Origin: Collybiopsis luxurians FD-317 M1
Taxonomy: Eukaryota; Basidiomycota; Agaricomycetes; Agaricales; Omphalotaceae
Reading direction: 5' to 3'
DNA: 64,000 nucleotides
NCBI GenBank assembly: GCA_000827265.1
Contig: KN834756.1
Location: 1,126,153-1,190,152 of the forward strand
The notes beneath the pieces are model-generated. The model was given only the letters and a program-made list of their open reading frames with translations. It ran no database searches and had not been told where the DNA came from. Below are positions 57,964 through 64,000 of the stretch, one piece after another (the stretch's first letter is position 1; every line of letters starts with the position of its first letter). A program made the position numbers and the translations under genes.

Positions 57964-58680
57964 ATGCTGAACACCTTTCGTCCTGCACCGTCACCATCGA
58001 TGCTAGCCAGTAGATACGGCGCTCTGCTCGGCGTCTCTCTCACTCCCGTACTCCTTTTGGATGTGATACGATGCCGTATGGACGAATACGAACTCGTAAT
58101 CGACATCGCTCTCCTTCTATGGTTGCTGTGGTCGGTAGGGATGTCAATGTTGCTCCTTCGTCGACGGGCACTCCCAAAAGTTCCCATTCTACCACTAGCA
58201 GATCTCAATAGGGACTCAGTTTGCAGAGCTAGGGGAGAGAATCTGGACATGGCTTTGGGTTTTGGTCATGCTTGGTTAGTCCTGAATCGCTTCATGGGTG
58301 GTATGTGCTGCTAGCAATTTCAACGCAGCCATCGTTAAATCCTTCTCCTTCTAGTCATATCGAGCTGTCGCCTCCTCTTGTCTAGCACCGAAAGGTGTCT
58401 AGCCTGTACCCACGGTTCATTGACACCAGGATCTTGGTGGACCCCCGTGGGGTTACCATTTTCCTTGTCGCTCGTCGTAATTTTCGGCCAGTGTCTCCTG
58501 AGCGTCGGAATTGATGCGGAAAATTGGGGCTACTTCCGTCATCCGTATCAATTAATCACATCCTCACTCAAGCTAGTTATTTATTTCACCCAAAGCGCCA
58601 TCCAGGTTTTGGAAGCTTTCCGAGTTGCCATTGAAATGTTTCGCCAAACTTGGGGGAATGCGCCCCGTGTGGATTTATAA
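57964..58680 (+). CDS. Four-helix membrane protein 2 (MARVEL-like), tandem pair
   Basis: Two exons, 57964-58300 and 58355-58680 (220 residues), with the same structure as the gene at 56061. It opens 'MLNTFRPAPSPSMLASRYG'. Parallel blocks are 'RCRMDEYELVIDIALLLW', 'LLRRRALPKVPILPLADLN', 'ERCLACTHGSLTPGSWWTPV', 'SLSLVVIFGQCLLSVGIDAE' and 'FRQTWGNAPRVDL'. Both paired Cys in the loop are conserved. Both copies keep open frames despite clear sequence divergence, so both are probably functional. Confidence 0.74.
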
Positions 58681-59163
58681 TACAAAGGGGAAGATTGGCT
58701 TCCTAATTCGACATCTTCCCTTTGGCACGCCTTATATTTCTATACACTTTTTCTCTTCCCTTGACATCCGATCTCCGCTCGTAAAAGTTTTTATCTGCTA
58801 TCTAGTTTGCTTTCTACATGTTGTATATGTACTTCCATCAGGAGTTAATCGATGCGGTAACTTTATGAGTGCTAACAGCCTACTCCACAACCAAACCATC
58901 CATTAGAGCCAGGGTCTCTTGCTCGCAGAATTCATCCAACTTCATCAGAAGCCGGGAGGAACACGCTTCAGTGCCGGCTAAACAATGAAAGCCGGGCCGG
59001 CGATAGAACGTCAGAAGTTCCGGAACGACTCGCCGAACTTCTTTTTGCTTTGCGCTCGTGACCGCTCGCCCACTGCCTGGCAGGAATATAAAAGGAGGAT
59101 TCGTTGGAGCTATGCTACACTGTACCTCGCACGATACATCGTCCTGGACCGAACGTTAGCAAC
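58681..59163. other. Intergenic, promoter of the transporter
   Basis: No gene. 'aatataaaagg' near 59086 is a TATA-like element about 75 bp before the transporter start. Confidence 0.4.
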
Positions 59164-61513
59164 ATGTCGGTCGGAAAATCTTTATCAGGTAGGAAATTGT
59201 ATCGATGGATCAATTTCTCTGCTGGTCTGGCCATCTTTTTGCAAGTATTTTGCGTTGACTTCGGGTGAATAGAGAGTCTCATGATTCGGATAGCTTTGGA
59301 TATGACCAGGGATGATGGGAGGAGTCAATACTTCTCCGGACTATGTTCGAGTTATGGGTTTAGGAACCTCCACGTATGAAGGTCCTTCTCAAGGCTACGT
59401 AGTAACCATAACTGAGCCTACCAAGCAAGGTGGAATCGTTAGCAGTATGTATACATCTCTCACTGTACTCAGTTTCCTTTTGATTTGACAAATCACGACT
59501 TTCAGTCTACTACCTCGGCACTCTCATCGGATGTCTCATTGCTGGCAGCTTGGGGGATAGAATTGGTCGTCTGAGGACGATGTGGATCGGATGCATATGG
59601 GTGATGCTAGGAGCTTCTCTTCAGTGCTCTGCTCAGAACTTGGCTTGGTAGGTTTCTTCTCGTCCCAATTAGCCTGCGAGCTGATTGTAGGCCAGGATGC
59701 TGTGTGCAAGGGTTATTAACGGAATTGGAACTGGTTTTCTCAATGCGATTGTCCCAGTTTGGAGTGCGGAGGTTGCTACTCATACATCTAGAGGTACATT
59801 TCGTGTCCGTTCGTTCGTCAATATCGTTAACATTTGCCTTCAGGCGCTTTTATATCTTTAGAATTTACTCTCAACATTTTCGGAGTCGTCGTTGCCTATT
59901 GGTTGGAATTTGGTCTGGGATTCGTTGGTGATGGGCGCTCACAAGTCAGGTGGAGGTTCCCTATCGCATTTCAGATCCTTCCCACCATCGTGTTTATGGT
60001 CAGTTCTCGCTTGTTTCCTGCCGATTATTATCGATGCCGATTCCAGCTCCACTTGTAGGTGTCTCTTCTCTGGATGCCCGAGTCGCCGAGATATTTAGCT
60101 AAGATTGGTCGTGTCGACGAAGCCAAAGAAGTTTTGCGCCGCTTACGAGCAAAAGACAGTCTGGAGGTCTCTGCAAATGACGAAAAGCTCCATCACGTTG
60201 CAGACGCAGAGCTTGCGGATATTATGCAAGTCCTTCAGTTGGAGAAGAAGCACGCGAAGATGAACAACTATTGGAATATGTTTTGGGGAATTGGCTCGGG
60301 CGATTTGCACATTGCTCGTAGAGTCCAGTTGTCGATTTGGCTACAAATCATACAGGAGTGAGATTTCTTGATTAACACACGGTTGGGTTTCATACTGATA
60401 ACAAACCACAGGTGGGTTGGTATTGCAGCAATTACCGTATACGCTCCGACGATTTTTGCTGAAGCTGGTTACGATGCACGTAAATCGCAGTGGCTTTCAG
60501 GATTGAACGATGCAAGTCACTTTCTCTCGTATAACATTGATTTTGGTTTTTACACGTTATTTCAAGGTCACTTACATGATCGCTACGTTATGGAATGTGT
60601 TCCTCATTGACAAATGGGGACGACGAGTTGGGTTATGGTGGGGAGCTGTTGGCCAAGGGATGGCTTTGGTGAGTCTGATCGATATCGACTTCTGTATGTG
60701 CAGCCTTTTGGTTTTGCTAATTGGAACTCCAAAGATCCTCGCCGGTGCATTCGCTCGGCTGCTAAAAGATCACCCAGAAAAAGCAGCACAGTACGGCGGA
60801 GCTGCTGCTTTCTTTGTGTTTCTCTACACTGCGGTATGTTGGTATTCACCTTAAGCAGCTGACCATTGTCAATTGACCTGAGGAGCTTTAGATATTTGGT
60901 GGAACTTGGCTTGCGATTCCATGGGTTTATCCGACTGAGGTTCGTCCATTTGTTTTACAAATACCTCTGGTTTAACCGGTACACCACTGTGTAGATCTAT
61001 CCACTCGAAGTGCGAGCTAAAGGCAACGCATGGGGCGTCGTTGGATGGAGTATCGGAAATGGATGGCTCACGCTGCTCAATCCCATCATGTTTAACAGGA
61101 TTGCTGAAAAGTAAGTTAAAAAGCTGCTCTCTGGTATGTACAGTTCGAATTCATGGTACCTTGTGGTTCTCCAGCACTCTCCATATTTTTGGAGCCATCA
61201 ACTTCTTGACGATACCTATGGTATGGGCGTTATACCCAGAGACTGGTACGTGGCGGTTCGAATACGATTGGAAGTGGTTCTGATAATTCAATTGTGTCAT
61301 TTCCATGTTTCCCTTATCCTCCTGTCCCCACACACGGCTGTTGTAGCCAATCGAACACTGGAAGAGATGGATCTTCTGTTTGCCAGCAAAAGTCCGTTTG
61401 TTTGGGATGAAGAGAAAACGTTCCGCAGGTTGAAGGCTGAGATGCAGGTTAGCGGTATAGGGATACAGGATGTTGTGGAGGGTCCGGAAGTGGTTGAGAC
61501 TGAAAAGTCGTGA
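59164..61513 (+). CDS. MFS sugar transporter
   Basis: A gene of about twelve exons from ATG 59164 ('MSVGKSLS') to TGA 61513. It belongs to the sugar-porter family of 12-helix plasma-membrane proton symporters. Signatures in order: 'YYLGTLIGCLIAGSLGDRIG' and 'RLRTMW' (R-x-G-R loop after helix 2); 'RVINGIGTGFLNAIVPVWSA'; 'WMPESPRYLAKIGRVDEAKE' (PESPR motif before the central loop); 'DKWGRRVGLW' (second R-x-G-R motif); 'IYPLEVRAKGNAWGVVGWSI'; and 'WALYPET' followed across an intron by 'NRTLEEMDLLFA' (PETxxRTLEE motif). Introns are short with GT-AG ends. No breaks seen. The sugar is not predictable. Its tail faces indoleamine dioxygenase, transcribed convergently. Confidence 0.88.
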
Positions 61514-62051
61514 ATGAGGCTTGGTGGCCGTTTAAGTCATTCACGATGTACAGTATCACATGCTGTTTAATTGCGATCTAGAAATTGAATATACTGTACT
61601 CAATAAAGCTTCGATTAGTAGGCCGAGGGCGGCCGGCTTTCCTCTCCTCCCTGCGGACTGTTCGGCACCACTTCACCTTCGGCAAATGATGACTCTTTCT
61701 CCATATTCAAAGAGTACGTAAATTACATCTATCGAACTAACTCCCGGTTCGAGGGAGTAGAACCAGGAGTCAGTGAGAGTGCTAAGGGCGTTCCGAAGTA
61801 GGTTTGAGATGGGAGGTAAAATTGTATTGGTTCTTCTAAAGTAAAGTAAAATACGTATACGGTGTTATGCAGGACAGGAGTCAGAACCGCAAACGACGGA
61901 TACAGGTGGATCCGGTAAGTAAGTAAAATACTAAGTAGTAAGTAGTAAGATACGCAAATAGGTAAATATTACTGATCGAAACAAAGCCAGCCGTATTCAC
62001 GGTAAATCCGAAGTTCACCGTAATGGGAAACTTGCCGATACCATATAGGTT
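61514..62051. other. Intergenic between convergent genes
   Basis: Contains short GTAAGTA-type repeats (61915-61965). 'caataaagc' near 61601 may be the poly(A) signal of the transporter. No gene. Confidence 0.4.
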
Positions 62052-63514
62052 CTACTGCTGTGAGTCTCTCAGTGTCGCCCGAGAAGTAGCATCGACTCCT
62101 GCCCTTAATAACACTGTCAAATTACTTCCCCCAGAACCCCGGACTGGCTCCATTCTTTCATGTTCATCACTTTGCAGCATGAAATCATGTTGTTGTTCGG
62201 CTACTGGATGATTGGACTGGGAAGAAGTTGCTCGAGCCATGTTCACGATATACAGAACCGCAATTCGCATGTGGAGCCCTCGTAGCCTCTTCAAAGCTAC
62301 AATTGCATCATTGTACGGCTTTTGTAGAGCTGGTGTGTGTTTTGCCCGCTCTCGAACAGGATGAGGTAATTTTTGTAGATGTTTCAAATATGCACGGTGT
62401 TTCCCGAACATGTAGAATCGCATTCGTTCCATAAATCCACTGTCTGGCTGCTTGTTAACTACCTTTGTCGAGGAAGCTCCTACGACTGCGTGGTCAATAT
62501 CTAGAAACAGGTCGAGGGCATGCATCACTGTACTCTGTCCGCCAGAAGGGCCACTGAGATAGTTTAACTCGGGTGCACCAGGATCTACACCCTCATAGAT
62601 CCATCCAGGGTCGCTAGGCCCTTTGGCATCGTTGCCATTAAACCATGGCCGCATATCCGAATGAAAGACCCGAGGATCGCATCCAGTTCGTATTGACTGT
62701 ATAAGGTTGGTAATCTCTTCAATAATCATTGTCAGCTCAGCTAGATATCCTGCAATCTTCGCAATTGTAGGTTCATCTGCATCTGAGATTTTGATGTATT
62801 CCTCGATGATATGGAGTATTTGTACTCCGTGTAGCTCTATTGCGGCTTGAACCAGGTAAAAATGTTGCTCATCTTCGCGACCAGAGAAGGTATGGACAAC
62901 AGCCATATTATCGATTGTGACCGGATTCCCTGGGTGTATCAGCTCCCAATTCCAGGTAACGGTATCTGAAAATGTAAGGACGGGTGCAATGCCAAGCATC
63001 CGCGATACCTCGATTAGGGGAACAGCCAAGGATGCAGGTACCCGCTTCGCTTCCACGTTCGGAGGGAGAGAATGTACATAATATTGAACAAGCCACGTTA
63101 AAACGACATGAGCTCGTTGGAGGACACGCAGGTGGGTTTTCAAATTCCGTATGTCAAGAATAGGCATCTGCAAATCATTTTAGAATACGAACGCGATTGA
63201 AAGCATATACCCACTATTCGTATATGGATCCTCCATGCCTCGCCTTCGACTCTCAAGACTAGTGCATCCTCGGAAACATCGTCTCCCAGTTTTAAGACTT
63301 CGGGAGCTTCTATCAACCCGTCTTCCCATAGCTGAAACTCCCTAGAAAGACGTGGAAGAGGTTCTGGTGGTACAAAGCCAGTGGTTGGGTCGATATCAAA
63401 TTCATGTTGGAATGGAGAAATATTTCTTGTCGTACCGCTTTTGCGGCTAAAGAGAGAAAGAAGCGTTCGAGGATTCATTGCGTTGTGATTGACCAAAGGT
63501 TGGGTTTTATACAT
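62052..63514 (-). CDS. IDO: Indoleamine 2,3-dioxygenase family protein
   Basis: Two exons: about 63514 (or 63478) to 63215, and 63167-62052. They join in frame (459 or 471 residues). Conserved blocks: 'HEFDIDPTTGFVPPEPLPRL', 'RVPASLAVPLIEVSRMLG', 'APVLTFSDTVTWNWEL', 'TFSGREDEQHFYLVQAAIEL', 'SGPSGGQSTVMHALDLFLDI' and 'MRFYMFGKHRAYL', whose His is the expected haem ligand. The enzyme opens the indole ring of tryptophan to N-formylkynurenine, feeding kynurenine and NAD synthesis in the cytosol. Start choice is open: the upstream ATG (63514) overlaps a TATAAAA (63511-63505), which would suit transcription for the downstream ATG (63478). The long hydrophilic C-terminus ('SNHPVAEQQHDFMLQS') is less conserved. 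Confidence 0.9.
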
Positions 63515-64000
63515 ACTTGGGATTGATTACAAAAAATTTTCATTATCTCCTGTCCCGACTTCTTTCCTTAAACATGAGCATGGCATAAATTTTCTGCAAT
63601 TTAAATTTCAGAGGAGGAGTGTAGGTTACGCAGTCAGGCACGCAGATCTCCTACAATTGCCATAGCGGTAGTGCAAGCTAACCGAGAAAGCCAGATATAT
63701 TTTTTGTTATGCTGCTTTTCATACTGAATAATGGGTGCGGGAGGCGGGAACACCGCGGTTCAAATTTTGAATACAGTGCGAACCGGTTTAGCTCAACCGC
63801 TAATCGGTACAATACACCGCTTAAGTAATGTTTGCTTTTTATATCGAATATATTAATGATCAAAGCCAGTACCTTTCGCCGTCGAGATTCAAACTGCGTA
63901 AGTATCTAGGGCTCTCTTTGATACCAATAGATCGCAAACATCTACTTAGATGACAATATGTAATGTTGAACTGCACTACTATATTCTAAGTCACTTTTTG
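63515..64000. other. Upstream of IDO; no gene seen
   Basis: AT-rich flank to the window end. 'gcgaaccggtttagctcaaccg' near 63778 forms a short imperfect inverted repeat. No coding sequence supported. Confidence 0.3.

Noticed and set aside
1..64000. CRISPR arrays, bacterial operons, rRNA
   Set aside because: No regularly spaced direct repeats, ribosome-binding sites or rRNA cores seen; gene structure is eukaryotic throughout.

Overview
The window looks like nuclear DNA of a filamentous basidiomycete, most likely an Agaricomycete. The genes are interrupted by many short GT-AG introns (about 48-70 bp). The gene set includes a velvet regulator, a basidiomycete-type P450, NACHT proteins with the 'FTINGGT' N-terminus, an indoleamine 2,3-dioxygenase and small secreted proteins. 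There is no bacterial operon structure and no CRISPR array. Species cannot be named from this stretch. All counts and alignments below were made by eye.

Layout. 1-6.5 kb: two diverged copies of a NACHT gene on the minus strand, both partial, separated by degraded coding-like sequence. 6.49-19.78 kb: a complete Ty3/gypsy LTR retrotransposon (13.3 kb, 695-bp LTRs, 5-bp target duplication GTGCA) with gag, pol with chromodomain, and a spliced antisense gene between pol and the 3' LTR. It is inactivated almost only by CpG transitions. 19.8-26.3 kb: a transposon graveyard with a 782-bp TIR element, a transposase fragment with a GCM-like zinc finger, a palindrome cluster, and a 374-bp Tc1/mariner-derived MITE that still carries a helix-turn-helix exon.

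26.4-34.6 kb: host genes. These are a flavin monooxygenase, a GNAT acetyltransferase, the first member of a secreted kinase-like family, a deletion remnant of a NACHT gene, and an intron-containing tRNA-Thr. 37.3-42.2 kb: a velB-type velvet gene with a very long low-complexity C-terminus, convergent with a P450 (43.0-45.8 kb). 46.5-50.3 kb: dead duplicates, namely a fragment of the secreted family, a CpG-decayed copy of the velB 3' half split by a second TIR element, and another broken secreted-family copy. 50.6-52.9 kb: an intact NACHT gene. 53.2-55.7 kb: two more members of the secreted family. 56.1-58.7 kb: a tandem pair of four-helix membrane proteins. 59.2-61.5 kb: a sugar transporter. 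62.1-63.5 kb: indoleamine 2,3-dioxygenase.

Best candidates for something undescribed: (1) a family of about 240-residue secreted proteins with invariant exon lengths that keep a kinase-like catalytic loop (H-x-D-N-x-x-x-N) and DYG motif, present as five copies or fragments here, four of them within 10 kb of the intact NACHT gene; (2) a retrotransposon with a spliced antisense accessory gene and a Tf1-like self-priming site; (3) strictly CpG-directed decay of repeats and of a duplicated velB segment, while the single-copy velB parent stays CpG-rich.
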